Shown here: positions 33,172 to 41,997 of the stretch, piece by piece
Layout: the number at the start of each line of letters is the position of its first letter
Position numbering within the stretch: the stretch's first letter is position 1
From: an uncultured Oscillibacter sp.
Lineage (GTDB): Bacteria > Bacillota > Clostridia > Oscillospirales > Oscillospiraceae
Direction: 5' to 3'
Assembly (NCBI GenBank): GCA_947577075.1
Contig: CANPTW010000002.1
Span: 62,001-126,000 of the forward strand
DNA length: 64,000 nucleotides
Notes under the pieces: generated by a model
Databases searched by the model: none
The model's input: only the letters and a program-made list of their open reading frames with translations
What the model was told of the DNA's origin: nothing
Made by a program: the position numbers and the translations under genes

Positions 33172-33244
33172 CCGGAAAGCCGCTGTCAGGCCAAGTTCCT
33201 CCGGCATAGCCTGAGCATGTAAAAATCTTTGGGAGGGCAGACCG

Positions 33245-34309
33245 ATGGCACAAGTGACCAACTTTTTTGCGGGCGCCAACAGCGGCGAGGGATTTCGGAA
33301 CCTGTTTTCGGAGATCGCGGACGTGGAGAATACATATGATTTCATGGTGTTGAAGGGCGGTCCCGGCGTGGGGAAAAATACCTTCATGCGGGAGATCGGC
33401 CGGACCATGGAGGAGGCGGGAAGGGCGGTGGAGTACCTCTGGTGCTCCGGGGACCCGGATTCCCTGGACGGCGTGGTGATTCCGGAGCTCCGCTGCGCCA
33501 TAGCGGACGGCACCTCGCCCCACGTCATCGAACCCCAATATCCCGCCGCCGTGGACCGCTACGTGGACCTGGGCCGGTTTTACGACCTCACCGCCGCCAA
33601 GGCCTCCGCGGAGGAAGTGAAGTCCCGCACCCGGGCCTATAAGGCGGCCTATGTCCGGGCCTACCACAGCCTCAAGGCCGCCCGGCAGGTGGAGCTGGAT
33701 GCGGTGGCCTCAATGGGCCGGGATTTTGACGGCGAACGCCTGGAGCGCCGGGTCAAGGGAATCATCAGCCGGGAGCTCCGGGCCAGGGGGGACCAGCAGG
33801 GGCGGACCGCCCGCCGTTTTCTGGGAAGCATCACCCACAAGGGCTGCGTCTGGCGCTTTGACAGCGTGGACGTTCTCTGCCCCCGGGTTTATGAATTTGC
33901 CGACACCTGGGAGCTGGCGGGACCGGCCTTTGCCCGCCTCCATGCGGCGGCGGCGGAAAAGGGATGGGACACCGTCGCCTGCCTCTCGCCGGAGGACCCG
34001 GAGCGCATCGAGCACCTGCTGATCCCCGGCCTGGGGCTGGCGTTTGTCACCTCCTGCCCCGGGATGGACTATGGGAAAAAGCCCTATCGCCGGGTCCGGC
34101 TGGACGCCATGGCGGAAACGGAGGGCAGGGCCCGCCTGCGCTTCCAGACCCGCATGGTGGCGCTGCTCCGGGAAGAGGCGGTGGACGCGCTGAAGGAGGC
34201 CAAGCGGAACCACGACGCCCTGGAGGCGGTGTATAATCCCTACGTCGACTTCGACGGCGTCCGGGCCCTGGCGGCCCTGGAGGCGGGGAGGCTCCTGAGC
34301 TACGGCTGA
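33245..34309 (+). CDS. PRK06851-like tandem P-loop protein with degenerate nucleotide sites
   Basis: 354 residues. Two related halves are visible: FFAG..SGEGF then GDPDSLDGVVIPEL in the first (about 7-82), and RFLGSITHKG then EDPERIEHLLIPGL in the second (about 191-263). The first P-loop reads GGPGVGKNT (38-46), where Asn replaces the usual Ser/Thr after Gly-Lys. The second half has no P-loop at all. The family is annotated as an ATP-binding protein of unknown function in spore-forming Firmicutes. GGGAGG precedes the ATG. Confidence 0.72.
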   Translation: MAQVTNFFAGANSGEGFRNLFSEIADVENTYDFMVLKGGPGVGKNTFMREIGRTMEEAGRAVEYLWCSGDPDSLDGVVIPELRCAIADGTSPHVIEPQYPAAVDRYVDLGRFYDLTAAKASAEEVKSRTRAYKAAYVRAYHSLKAARQVELDAVASMGRDFDGERLERRVKGIISRELRARGDQQGRTARRFLGSITHKGCVWRFDSVDVLCPRVYEFADTWELAGPAFARLHAAAAEKGWDTVACLSPEDPERIEHLLIPGLGLAFVTSCPGMDYGKKPYRRVRLDAMAETEGRARLRFQTRMVALLREEAVDALKEAKRNHDALEAVYNPYVDFDGVRALAALEAGRLLSYG

Positions 34310-34370
34310 CACGCCGGGCGCGGGGGCCTGAGCGCCCCGGCCCTGCGGGAGGGAGGAAGACGCCGTAAAA

Positions 34371-34403
34371 GGGAAAGCCCGCCGGGACCGGCGGGCTTTC
34401 CCC
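34371..34403. terminator. Bidirectional terminator between the P-loop gene and rpoD
   Basis: GGGAAAGCCCGCC, 6-base loop, GGCGGGCTTTCCC. A 13-bp perfect stem between convergent genes. Confidence 0.8.
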
Positions 34404-34409
34404 TTCTGC

Positions 34410-35795
34410 TCAGTTTAAAAAGTCCTTCAGTTTCTTGCTTCGGGAGGGATGGCGGAGCTTTCGCAGGGCCTTGGCCTCGATCTGCCGGATGCGCTCCCTG
34501 GTGACGTTGAATTCCTTGCCTACCTCCTCCAGGGTCCGGGTCCGGCCGTCCTCGATGCCGAAGCGGAGCTTCAGCACCTTTTCCTCCCGGGGGGTCAGGG
34601 TGGACAGCACGTCCATCAGCTGTTCCTTCAAAAGAGTGAAGGACGCGGCCTCGGAGGGCTCCGACGCGCCCTCGTCCGGGATGAAGTCCCCCAGATGGCT
34701 GTCCTCCTCCTCGCCGATGGGCGTCTCCAGGGACACGGGCTCCTGGGCGATCTTCATGATCTCCCGCACCTTGTCCACGGGCATGTTCATCTCGGCGGCG
34801 ATCTCGTTGGGGGAGGGGTCGTGGCCCAGCTCCTGAAGGAGCTGGCGGCTGACCCGGATGACCTTGTTGATGGTTTCCACCATGTGGACGGGAATCCGGA
34901 TGGTCCGGGCCTGGTCGGCGATGGCCCGGGTGATGGCCTGGCGGATCCACCAGGTGGCGTAGGTGGAGAATTTGAAGCCCTTGGTGCAGTCGAACTTCTC
35001 CACGGCCTTGATGAGGCCCAGGTTGCCCTCCTGAATCAGGTCCAGGAACAGCATCCCCCGGCCCACATAGCGCTTGGCGATGGAGACTACCAGCCGGAGA
35101 TTGGCTTCCGCCAGCTTCTGCTTGGCGGTTTCGCCGGCCCGGTACTGCCGTTTCAGCGCGGCTTCCTCTTCGGCGTCCACAGGCTCCCCGGCCTCCCGGC
35201 GGCGGCGGAGCTCCGCCAGCTTTTCTCCCGCCTCGTTTCCGGCGGACATGGCCTGGGCCAGGTTGACCTCTTCCTCCGGGGTCAGCAGGGCCACCTTGCC
35301 GATCTCTTTCAAATACATGCGGACGGGGTCGTCGATGGAAAAGCTGTTGACCAGGGTGTTGGGGTCCACCAGCTCCTCTTCCTCCATCCCCGCGATCTCC
35401 TCGGCGGCGGGGCCCTCCTCCGGGAGCTCGGGGAGCAGGTCCTCCTCGGCGCTGATGTCGATGTTCAGCGCCTCCAGGGAGTCATAGAGCTGGTCCATCT
35501 GCTCGCCTTCCAGGTTCAGGTCGTCCACGGCCTCCATCAGCTCGGCGGACTCCACCTTGCCCTTCTTCTTGCTTTTGGCCAGCAGCTCCCGGAGCTTTTC
35601 GTTGTTGATGAGCCAGGCGGCGGCGGGGAGGGCGGCCACCTGCTTGTCGTCCAGGCGGACGATGCCGGCCTTCTTGGCCTCCTCGTCGGTCAGGACGCGG
35701 GGGGCGCCCCCGTCTGCCGCTTCGGTTCCGGCGGCGGGAAGCGCGTCCGTCTGGCGGCCGGGCTCCTTCTGGGTCAAATCCTGTTTATTAGACAT
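34410..35795 (-). CDS. rpoD: Primary RNA polymerase sigma factor (RpoD/SigA)
   Basis: Directs housekeeping promoter recognition. 461 residues from MSNKQDL; the track ORF to 35963 extends into dnaG. An acidic N-terminal region of about 150 residues, rich in Glu, is followed by sigma70 regions 1.2-4.2: [21 protein letters not shown] (1.2), [10 protein letters not shown]...[14 protein letters not shown] (2.3-2.4), region 3, and [32 protein letters not shown] (4.2). It overlaps the dnaG end by 8 bp, the classical dnaG-rpoD pairing. Confidence 0.97.
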   Translation of the reverse strand: MSNKQDLTQKEPGRQTDALPAAGTEAADGGAPRVLTDEEAKKAGIVRLDDKQVAALPAAAWLINNEKLRELLAKSKKKGKVESAELMEAVDDLNLEGEQMDQLYDSLEALNIDISAEEDLLPELPEEGPAAEEIAGMEEEELVDPNTLVNSFSIDDPVRMYLKEIGKVALLTPEEEVNLAQAMSAGNEAGEKLAELRRRREAGEPVDAEEEAALKRQYRAGETAKQKLAEANLRLVVSIAKRYVGRGMLFLDLIQEGNLGLIKAVEKFDCTKGFKFSTYATWWIRQAITRAIADQARTIRIPVHMVETINKVIRVSRQLLQELGHDPSPNEIAAEMNMPVDKVREIMKIAQEPVSLETPIGEEEDSHLGDFIPDEGASEPSEAASFTLLKEQLMDVLSTLTPREEKVLKLRFGIEDGRTRTLEEVGKEFNVTRERIRQIEAKALRKLRHPSRSKKLKDFLN

Positions 35796-37569
35796 TCCGT
35801 TTTTCTCCCTTTTTGTCTTTGTATTTTTCTGCCGCCGCCAACAGGAGGTCCGGCTTTCTGCCGGAGCGCTTCGCAGCCTCCCCCTGTATGACGCGTATGT
35901 AATCCGCCAGGGCCTGCCGTCCGTTCCGGACGGATTCCGGCTGCTGGCAGAGGGCGGTGACATGGTTCATTTCCTCCGCCGTCAGCTCTCCGGCGAGAGC
36001 GGGGAGGGCCGCGCCCCGTCCCTCGGTCCGGGCCTTCCACAAGAGGGTGAAGACCCTTCCCAGCAGGGGGGAGGAGAAGTCACTCTCCTGCAGGGGCGGT
36101 TCCGGGGGAAAGAGGCTGTCGTCCAGCAGCAGCAGCCGGAGGACGCCCTCCTCCGCCCGGGCGGAGCGCAGGTTTTCATAGCGCAGGGCCCGGTCCCTGG
36201 GCTGGAGCTGCGCGGCGGGATTCAGGCTCTTGCGGAGCTCCGCCCGGTTCTCCTTGCGCACCTTCTGCTTCCGGGCCCGCTCCACGTCGAGCTTGACGGC
36301 GTCGATGGTGATGCGGGCGGCCTCGGCGGCCCGGGCGGCGTAAATCTCCCGCTCCGCCTTGTTTGGAAGGGTGGCCAGGAAGCTGCTGACCTCCTCGCTG
36401 TAGGAAACCCGCTGCTCGTCGCTGCTCAGGTCGTACTTTCCGGCAATCTGGGCCATGCGGAACTCCACGCCGGTCTCGCTGCCGCCGAGCAGGCGCTCGA
36501 AGGCGGCGGGACCCTCGTTTTTGATGAAATCGTCGGCGTCCTGCTTCACCAGCTCCCCGTCCTCGGTCCGCCGCCGGGGAAGCTGGAGGACCTTGACCGA
36601 GAACTCGGAGCCGTTCAGAAGCTGCAGCGCCCGCTCCGTGGCGATTTTCCCGGCGTTGTCGTTGTCGTAGCAGAGCACCAGCTCCTTGGTGAACCGGGAG
36701 AGGAGGCGGATCTGCTCCGTCGTCAGGGCGGTGCCCATAGAGGCCACCGCGTTGTCAAAGCCCGCCTGGTGGAGGGTAACGATGTCCAGGTTCCCCTCGC
36801 AGAGGATGATGTTGGGCCGCTTGGTCTTTTTCGCCAGGTTCAGCCCGTAGAGACAGCGGCGCTTGCTGTACACCGGAGTCTCGGAGGAGTTCATATACTT
36901 GGGCTCGGACTTGTCCAGCACCCGGCTGCCGAAGGCCACCACGTCCCCCCGGGTGTCGACGACGGGAAGCATGAGGCGGTTTCGGAACTTGTCGTAAAAC
37001 CCGCCCCGCTTGTTGTCCACGATGAGCCCCGCGGTCAGCAGCTCCGACTTGCTGTAGCCCTTGGCGGTCATCTCGTTCAAAAGCACGTCCCAGGCGTCCG
37101 GAGAGGCCCCCATGCCGAACTTGACCGCGGTGCTTTTATGAATCTGCCGCCGCTCCAGATATTCCCGGACGGCGCCGCCCTCGGGCTGCTGGAGAAGACG
37201 GTGATAGAACCGGGCGGCGTCCCGGTTCAGATCCAAAAGCCGCTGGCGGCGGCGCCCGGCCTCCCGGTCGCCCTCTTCCGCCGGCATCTCCAGTCCCGCC
37301 CGCTTGGCCAGAAAGCGCACCGCGTCGAGAAAGGGGAGGTTCTCCTCCTCCATGATGAAGTTGATGACGCCGCCGCCCCGCTTGCAGCCGAAGCAGTAGT
37401 ATATCTGCTTGTCCGGCGAAACGGAGAAGGAGCCGGTTTTCTCACTGTGGAAGGGACAGAGGCCGAAGAGGTTGGAGCCCCTGCGGGTCAGCTGGACGTA
37501 GCTGCTCACCACGTCCACAATGTCGCACCGGGCCACCAGCTCGTCCATAAAATTCTGCGGTAAGGCCAA
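35788..37569 (-). CDS. dnaG: DNA primase
   Basis: Makes RNA primers at the replication fork. 593 residues: CHC2 zinc-binding domain ([25 protein letters not shown], about 40-65), catalytic core with TOPRIM motifs (CEGNLDIV near 260 and CYDNDNAG near 305), then a C-terminal helicase-binding region. The start codon appears to be TTG (37569), because AGGAGG lies 10 bases upstream and the family N-terminus ([18 protein letters not shown]) requires it; the next ATG would remove conserved residues. Confidence 0.96.
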   Translation of the reverse strand: MALPQNFMDELVARCDIVDVVSSYVQLTRRGSNLFGLCPFHSEKTGSFSVSPDKQIYYCFGCKRGGGVINFIMEEENLPFLDAVRFLAKRAGLEMPAEEGDREAGRRRQRLLDLNRDAARFYHRLLQQPEGGAVREYLERRQIHKSTAVKFGMGASPDAWDVLLNEMTAKGYSKSELLTAGLIVDNKRGGFYDKFRNRLMLPVVDTRGDVVAFGSRVLDKSEPKYMNSSETPVYSKRRCLYGLNLAKKTKRPNIILCEGNLDIVTLHQAGFDNAVASMGTALTTEQIRLLSRFTKELVLCYDNDNAGKIATERALQLLNGSEFSVKVLQLPRRRTEDGELVKQDADDFIKNEGPAAFERLLGGSETGVEFRMAQIAGKYDLSSDEQRVSYSEEVSSFLATLPNKAEREIYAARAAEAARITIDAVKLDVERARKQKVRKENRAELRKSLNPAAQLQPRDRALRYENLRSARAEEGVLRLLLLDDSLFPPEPPLQESDFSSPLLGRVFTLLWKARTEGRGAALPALAGELTAEEMNHVTALCQQPESVRNGRQALADYIRVIQGEAAKRSGRKPDLLLAAAEKYKDKKGEKRNV

Positions 37570-37734
37570 GCGTTTGTCCCCTCCTTTCGGTCAGTTTAGC
37601 CAAAATATGCTTCGGTCATACCGAAAAAGTGAGAAACACGGCTGAGTCGGTATTCTGGCGATGCTTTTATATACGCCGCGGCTTCCGGATTTCCTCTTTT
37701 TTTCCGGATTTTTTTGAAAACTTTCGGGAAGGGC

Positions 37735-37763
37735 TTTACAGGCCGGGGAGAAGCGCTTAAAAT
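37735..37763 (+). promoter_or_regulatory. Promoter of the phosphopantetheinyl transferase gene
   Basis: -35 TTTACA (37735-37740), a 17-bp spacer, -10 TAAAAT (37758-37763). Confidence 0.65.
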
Positions 37764-37791
37764 AGGAGGGAACAAAGGAAGGAGGACCGCC

Positions 37792-38391
37792 ATGCCCATT
37801 GAATTGTGGACGGCCCGGATGGAGCGCCCCCTGTCGGACCCGGAGCGGGAGGCGATCCTGCCGCTGCTGCCCCCCGCCCGGAGGGAGCGCCTTTTGCGGA
37901 CCCTGGAAACGGAGAAGCAGCGGGAGCCCCTCTGCGCGTATCTGATCCTCTGCCTGGCCCTGCGGCAGAAGTGCGGCTGGAAGAGCCTGCCGGAGGTGGC
38001 CCTTGGCCGGCTGGGCAAGCCCTATTTTCCGGGGCACCCGGACGTGCATTTCAACCTCAGCCACTCCAGCGGCGCGGTGCTGGTGGGCATTTCGGATCAG
38101 GAGATCGGCGTGGACATCGAGCGCATCCGCCCGGTGGGGCAGAGGATGATGGTCCGCCTGGCCCATGTGAGCACGGAAGAGGCGTTTTTCCAGAGCTGGG
38201 TCCGGCGGGAGGCCCGGGCCAAGCGCAGCGGAAACGGCGTGGGCACCATCATGCGTTCCGAGTCCCCCCTTCAGCCGGGGGAGTACTATTATGAGCTGGA
38301 CGCCTTCCCCGGCTATGCCGCGGGCGTCGCCACCCGCAGCAAGGAGCTGCCGGGGAAGCTTCACCGCTATTCGCTGGACGATATGCTCTGA
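37792..38391 (+). CDS. 4'-phosphopantetheinyl transferase (Sfp type)
   Basis: Loads phosphopantetheine from CoA onto carrier proteins. The 199-residue protein begins MPIELWTA after AAGGAGGACC; the track adds 26 residues. It has the P1 to P3 motifs: GKPYFPG...HFNLSHSSG (P1), IGVDIERIRP (P2, magnesium ligands D and E) and WVRREARAKRSG (P3, W-x3-E-A-x2-K). The gene stands alone, so the carrier protein target is not shown. No secondary-metabolite gene is present in this window. Confidence 0.87.
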   Translation: MPIELWTARMERPLSDPEREAILPLLPPARRERLLRTLETEKQREPLCAYLILCLALRQKCGWKSLPEVALGRLGKPYFPGHPDVHFNLSHSSGAVLVGISDQEIGVDIERIRPVGQRMMVRLAHVSTEEAFFQSWVRREARAKRSGNGVGTIMRSESPLQPGEYYYELDAFPGYAAGVATRSKELPGKLHRYSLDDML

Positions 38392-38401
38392 AAACGGAAG
38401 G

Positions 38402-38435
38402 ACGGGCAGGGAGACATTTCCCCGCCCGTTTTTTT
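38402..38435 (+). terminator. Rho-independent terminator after the transferase gene
   Basis: ACGGGC...GCCCGT stem with an internal GGGGA-like pairing, followed by seven T residues. Confidence 0.85.
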
Positions 38436-38447
38436 GCGTTTCCCCGC

Positions 38448-38471
38448 AACCGGACGCCCCCGTTTTCCGAC
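38448..38471 (+). promoter_or_regulatory. Candidate ECF-type promoter of the sigma/anti-sigma operon
   Basis: AACC (38448-38451), a 16-bp spacer and CGAC (38468-38471) resemble ECF-dependent promoters, as expected for autoregulation. A GTGAAAG-CGG-CTTTCAC hairpin follows. Confidence 0.4.
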
Positions 38472-38511
38472 TATATAGGTGAAAGCGGCTTTCACAAGGA
38501 GGGGACGTTTC

Positions 38512-39066
38512 ATGGAGGACAAGGACATCGTCGCGTTGTACTGGGCGCGGTCGGAGGAGGCCATCCGCCGGACGGCGGAGAAATACGGGGCCTACTGCGG
38601 ACAGATCATCCGCCGGGTGCTGGGGGACGGCCGGGACGCGGAGGAGTGCCTCAGCGACACATGGCTTGGCGCCTGGAACGCCATGCCGCCCCAAAGGCCC
38701 GCGCGCCTTCCGCCCTTCCTGGGGCGCATTGCCCGGAACACGGCCCTGGACCGCTACGACTACAACGCCGCCCGGCGCCGCGGCGGCGGCTTTGAGGCGG
38801 TGCTGGAGGAGCTGGCGGACTGCGTGGGCGGAACGCCCCTGGAGGAGGACTTTGATCTCCGCCGCCTGGGGGAGGCCATCTCCGGCTTTCTGGACGGCGC
38901 CTCTCCGGCGGCCCGGCTGGTGTTCCTCCGGCGGTACTGGTACTGCGACGGCGTGGCGGAGATCGCTGCCGGGACGGGGTTCAGCGTGTCCAAGGTGAAA
39001 TCCCTGCTCCACCGGACCCGGAAGGGGCTTAAGGAGCATCTCAGGAAGGAGGGTTACGACCTGTGA
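38512..39066 (+). CDS. ECF-type RNA polymerase sigma factor
   Basis: A 184-residue alternative sigma factor with region 2 (about 10-80, with DAEECLSDTWLGAWNA) and region 4 (about 120-175, VAEIAAGTGFSVSKVKSLLHRTRKGLK as HTH). The start MEDKDIVALYW follows AAGGAGGGG. Its stop codon overlaps the GTG start of the next gene (GTGA), indicating coupling with its anti-sigma partner. The signal it answers to is unknown. Confidence 0.88.
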   Translation: MEDKDIVALYWARSEEAIRRTAEKYGAYCGQIIRRVLGDGRDAEECLSDTWLGAWNAMPPQRPARLPPFLGRIARNTALDRYDYNAARRRGGGFEAVLEELADCVGGTPLEEDFDLRRLGEAISGFLDGASPAARLVFLRRYWYCDGVAEIAAGTGFSVSKVKSLLHRTRKGLKEHLRKEGYDL

Positions 39067-40223
39067 CAAGAGAAGAACTCTTCCGCGCCGTGGGAGAGGT
39101 CCGGGAGGACCAGATCGAGGCGGCGGAAATCGTGAAAAAGCAGATTCACCCCTGGCGGCGCTTCGGCGCGCTGGCGGCGTGTCTGGCGCTGATCGTGACG
39201 GTGACCGCGGCGGCTGTCCCGGAAATCAGGGGCCAGCTTCAATGGGCGGCCATTGTAAAAAGCTTCAATCCCGCCGTCGAGGTGGACGAGGACCCTGACA
39301 GCTGGAAAGCGGTTGTACAGCCCTTCGGCCCCCGGGGGGATTCCGGCGGCGGAGCGGCGGCGGGGGGCCTGGACGGCTCCGACTACCGGACGGACAACCC
39401 AAACCGGCCCACCCATCCCGACTATTCCACCGGCGTGGAAATCGGCCAGCTGCCCGGCCCCGGAACCGGCGAAAGCATGATCGGCCTGTCGGCCTGCCTG
39501 GCCTGGCTGTCCCCGGAGGAGATTTTCGCCCAGGATACGGCCATCTTCCGGGGAACCGTCCGGGAGCTGCAATACTTCGTTACCGAGCCGGGATATGGAA
39601 ACATGGAGACGTATTATACCCGGGCCATTGTGGAGGTCACGGACTCCATCCGGGGAAATGTGACGGCAGGGGAGACGTACAGCCTCCTCTGGCTGGGGGC
39701 CAAGGGCTACATGTCCACTTCCATCTCCGGCCCGCTGGAAAATCTGGACGTGGGCGGAGAGGCGATCTTCATGCCCATTCCCACGGACCGGGAAACCGGA
39801 TGGAGGGAGGGGGACAGCTGCTTCTGCTACGCCGACCTGGCGGAGTTCTACCTGGGGGAAGGACAGCGCTATGTCTTCGCGGACACGGCGGATGGCCTGG
39901 AATTTGACCGGGGCGCCTACGCAGATATTGCGGAAGCGGAAACCCTGGATGAGGTAGCGGCCTATATCCGGGAGCAGATCGGGGAAGAGGAGCTTCCCCG
40001 GCGGGTTATCATCGGGGAAGAGGACGTACAGGAACCGGGGACCGGCGGACGTGACTTCGCGGAGGGGACGGAGCAGACCCGGCCCGCCTCCGAGCCCGCC
40101 GCGCCCCAGGCGGCCCCGTCGAGGACGGAGAACGCCGGGCCCGCTGTATCCGGTCCCAACGGCGCCCGGGAACTGCCCGGCGGCGCTTATGTGGGAGATG
40201 AAAGATATAGTCAACGCAGTTGA
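39063..40223 (+). CDS. Membrane-anchored anti-sigma-like protein with large extracytoplasmic domain
   Basis: 386 residues starting with GTG. A cytoplasmic segment of about 32 residues (MTREELFRAVGEVREDQIEAAE, candidate sigma-binding helix) is followed by one membrane segment (about 33-52) and a long extracytoplasmic region with a Gly/Asp/Pro-rich stretch (90-130) and a Pro/Ala/Glu-rich tail (330-380). The last residues, YSQRS, and the TGA stop are encoded by the left end of repeat A2, so the original C-terminus was probably replaced. Role inferred from operon position; no canonical zinc anti-sigma motif is seen. Confidence 0.75.
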   Translation: MTREELFRAVGEVREDQIEAAEIVKKQIHPWRRFGALAACLALIVTVTAAAVPEIRGQLQWAAIVKSFNPAVEVDEDPDSWKAVVQPFGPRGDSGGGAAAGGLDGSDYRTDNPNRPTHPDYSTGVEIGQLPGPGTGESMIGLSACLAWLSPEEIFAQDTAIFRGTVRELQYFVTEPGYGNMETYYTRAIVEVTDSIRGNVTAGETYSLLWLGAKGYMSTSISGPLENLDVGGEAIFMPIPTDRETGWREGDSCFCYADLAEFYLGEGQRYVFADTADGLEFDRGAYADIAEAETLDEVAAYIREQIGEEELPRRVIIGEEDVQEPGTGGRDFAEGTEQTRPASEPAAPQAAPSRTENAGPAVSGPNGARELPGGAYVGDERYSQRS

Positions 40224-40356
40224 AAAGAAGCATACACTTCTTTTCAACCGGCGGGCCATAGGCCCGCCGGGGCGCAAAGCGCCTGTGCGTTTCCTATGAA
40301 GGCAAGCACCGTATGGAAAAGAAACCTTTGGACTCTTTTCAACTGTGCTGACTATA
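40206..40356 (+). repeat. Family A repeat, copy 2 (151 bp)
   Basis: Terminal inverted repeats of 22 bp, TATAGTCAACGCAGTTGAAAAG and TATAGTCAGCACAGTTGAAAAG (other strand), with two mismatches. The outer TA may be a target duplication around TAGTCA...TGACTA. Internal hairpins and blocks are shared with 4637-4788. It encodes the last five codons and the stop of the preceding gene. Confidence 0.88.
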
Positions 40357-40375
40357 AAGACTAATTGGAGAATAT

Positions 40376-40412
40376 AAAAACCCGGGCAGGGAGGGACCCC
40401 TGCCCGGGTTTC
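40376..40412. terminator. Bidirectional terminator between anti-sigma gene and hinT
   Basis: CCCGGGCAGG, loop, CCTGCCCGGG flanked by AAAAA on the left and TTT on the right, so it can end both the rightward transcript and the leftward alaS operon. Confidence 0.75.
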
Positions 40413-40421
40413 GCAATTCTA

Positions 40422-40511
40422 GGTTGCCGTCGCTTCAGCTTGGAAAAGTACCGGACCATTAGAGCGCGTTAAAGTTCTTTTGGTTACTTTTCTTTCAAGA
40501 AAAGTAACTTA
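40422..40511 (-). repeat. Family B 3'-end repeat, copy 2
   Basis: On the minus strand: TAAGTTACTTTTCTTGAAAGAAAAGTAACC, then AAAAGAACTTTAACGCGCTCT, ending GCTGAAGCGACGGCAACC. The terminal 18 bases are identical to those of the copy after gdhA. It starts with the stop codon of hinT. Confidence 0.85.
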
Positions 40512-40847
40512 GCCCGGGGGCCAGGTCATGTCCCGGCCGGAGAGCACATGAAAGTGCAGGTGGAAGACGCTCTGGCCCGCCTGCTCCCCGATGTTGGAGA
40601 CGACGCGGTAGCTTTCCAGCCCCAGTTCCCCGGCCAGCCTGGCGATGACCTCAAAGATGTGGGCCACCACGCCGCTGTTGTCCGCCGTCACCTCGGAGAC
40701 GGACCCGATGTGGGCCTTGGGGATCACCAGGAAGTGGGTGGGGGCCTGCGGGGCGATGTCGTGGAAGGCATAGCAGACCTCGTCCTCATAGACCTTGCCG
40801 CTGGGGATTTCTCCGGCGGCGATTTTGCAGAATAGGCAGTCGGACAT
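40509..40847 (-). CDS. hinT: HIT family nucleotide hydrolase (HinT-like)
   Basis: 112-residue purine nucleoside phosphoramidase-type protein. It has the histidine triad HLHFHVL (near residues 96-102), the N-terminal metal motif CLFCKIAAGEIPS and the typical C-terminal WPPG. It is last in the alaS operon, 27 bp after a DUF4250 gene. Family members hydrolyse aminoacyl- and lysyl-adenylates, which makes the link with alanyl-tRNA synthetase sensible. Confidence 0.92.
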   Translation of the reverse strand: MSDCLFCKIAAGEIPSGKVYEDEVCYAFHDIAPQAPTHFLVIPKAHIGSVSEVTADNSGVVAHIFEVIARLAGELGLESYRVVSNIGEQAGQSVFHLHFHVLSGRDMTWPPG

Positions 40848-40874
40848 GAAAAAACCTCCTTTGATAAAATGGGG

Positions 40875-41048
40875 TCAGACAAATTGGTTCCGCTCCGGGC
40901 TGTATTGGTAGTTCAGCCCCGCCAGAGTCCCTCTCAGGACCTCCTCGTCCACGTCCAGAGCGGCGCAGAGCTCGGTGAGGCTGGGGTACTCGTCCCGGAG
41001 CTTGGTGTTGACGAAGCTCAGGAGGATTGCGGGGTCCTTCGGTATCAT
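40875..41048 (-). CDS. DUF4250 domain protein (57 residues)
   Basis: Too short for the ORF track. The minus strand reads MIPKDPAILLSFVNTKLRDEY, then a HTH-like stretch LTELCAALDVDEEVL and ends NQFV. A GGGAGGG site precedes the ATG. DUF4250 proteins are small and of unknown function. It lies within the alaS operon between a hypothetical gene and hinT. Confidence 0.82.
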   Translation of the reverse strand: MIPKDPAILLSFVNTKLRDEYPSLTELCAALDVDEEVLRGTLAGLNYQYSPERNQFV

Positions 41049-41099
41049 AGGCCGGAATCCCTCCCTTTCAGCCGGGGCGCGGGCTTGCGGGGCATCCGC

Positions 41100-41648
41100 T
41101 TATGCCTCGGGGGGCTCCAGCCCCAGAACGTCATAATATTCCGCGGAAAAGCGGAGGACCGCCGGATCAAAGTCCCGCTGCAGGGCCTTGACCTTCTCAA
41201 AGGGGTCCCGGGGTTCCAGGCCGAAGGCGGCGGCGGCGGCGGCCAGGGCGGCGTCCTTGGACGCGAAGAACTCCGGCATAGCTCCGCTTTCCCTGGCGGC
41301 GCGGTCCTCCGCCAGGAGCCTGCGGAACTGCTCCTCCGTCATCCACCGGATCTGGCTCAGGGGGTTGGCGTCCCGGCAGTACAGCAGAAAGGAGAGAAAT
41401 TCCCGGAAATCCGCCCCCACCGGCAGGACGAAGGTCCCCGCTTCCCCCATGGCGGGGTCCACGCAGAAGACCCGCTGGTCCCCCGGCAGGAGGATGAAGT
41501 GCACGCCGTCGCAGCCGAGGGAGCCGATATGCTCCGCTCCCTCCGGGGTGCAGAAATAAGGCGTGAACGCGCCGGCCCGGTCCAGGCCGAGGGACGAACC
41601 GTCAAGCTCCAGCGCCCGGAAGCGGTCCAGGTCCTCCCGGGTGCTCAC
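41100..41648 (-). CDS. Hypothetical protein in the alaS operon
   Basis: 182 residues, soluble, acidic, with no recognised motif. Sequence such as GCDGVHFILLPGDQRVFCVDP suggests an alpha/beta fold, and the alanine-rich region near 130-140 looks helical. It overlaps the upstream cupin gene by 4 bp (ATGA). Codon use matches its neighbours, so it is probably a real gene of the T-box operon. I do not assign a function. Confidence 0.7.
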   Translation of the reverse strand: MSTREDLDRFRALELDGSSLGLDRAGAFTPYFCTPEGAEHIGSLGCDGVHFILLPGDQRVFCVDPAMGEAGTFVLPVGADFREFLSFLLYCRDANPLSQIRWMTEEQFRRLLAEDRAARESGAMPEFFASKDAALAAAAAAFGLEPRDPFEKVKALQRDFDPAVLRFSAEYYDVLGLEPPEA

Positions 41649-41983
41649 TGCTCCGTCACCACGGCGAAGAAGCGCAGATCCTCGCCGCCCTCGGGGCTGT
41701 CGTTCATCAGGCTGTGGGCGTGGCCCTTGGGGCAGTAGTGGCAGCTCCCGGCCTCCAGGGGCTCGCAGCCGTCGTCATAAAGGATTTTTCCCTTCCCGGA
41801 GAGGATATAGATGATCTCGCTTCCGGTCTCGTGGGTGTGCATGCCGATGGTGGCCCCGGGGATCAGCCGGCCCCGCATGATCTTGTTCAGCGGGTCGCTG
41901 TATATCCGCATGCGGGCCTCCTTCTCGCCGCCCCGCATGTGGGGGATGACCTGGGGCTCCATCTTGTCGAATTCGATCAGCAT
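41645..41983 (-). CDS. Small cupin-domain protein
   Basis: 112-residue single-domain cupin. Metal-binding residues are visible as HTHETGSEIIYILSG (motif 1, His-x-His and Glu) and CPKGHAHS (motif 2 His). It probably binds a small molecule or metal; substrate unknown. It is 14 bp after alaS and coupled to the next gene. Confidence 0.83.
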   Translation of the reverse strand: MLIEFDKMEPQVIPHMRGGEKEARMRIYSDPLNKIMRGRLIPGATIGMHTHETGSEIIYILSGKGKILYDDGCEPLEAGSCHYCPKGHAHSLMNDSPEGGEDLRFFAVVTEQ

Positions 41984-41997
41984 GGTTTCCGCTCCTT

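Noticed and set aside
36400-36600. Search for tRNA or rRNA genes and CRISPR arrays over the window
   Set aside because: No cloverleaf, rRNA-like or regularly spaced repeat pattern was recognised by eye; a tRNAscan/Infernal run would be decisive.
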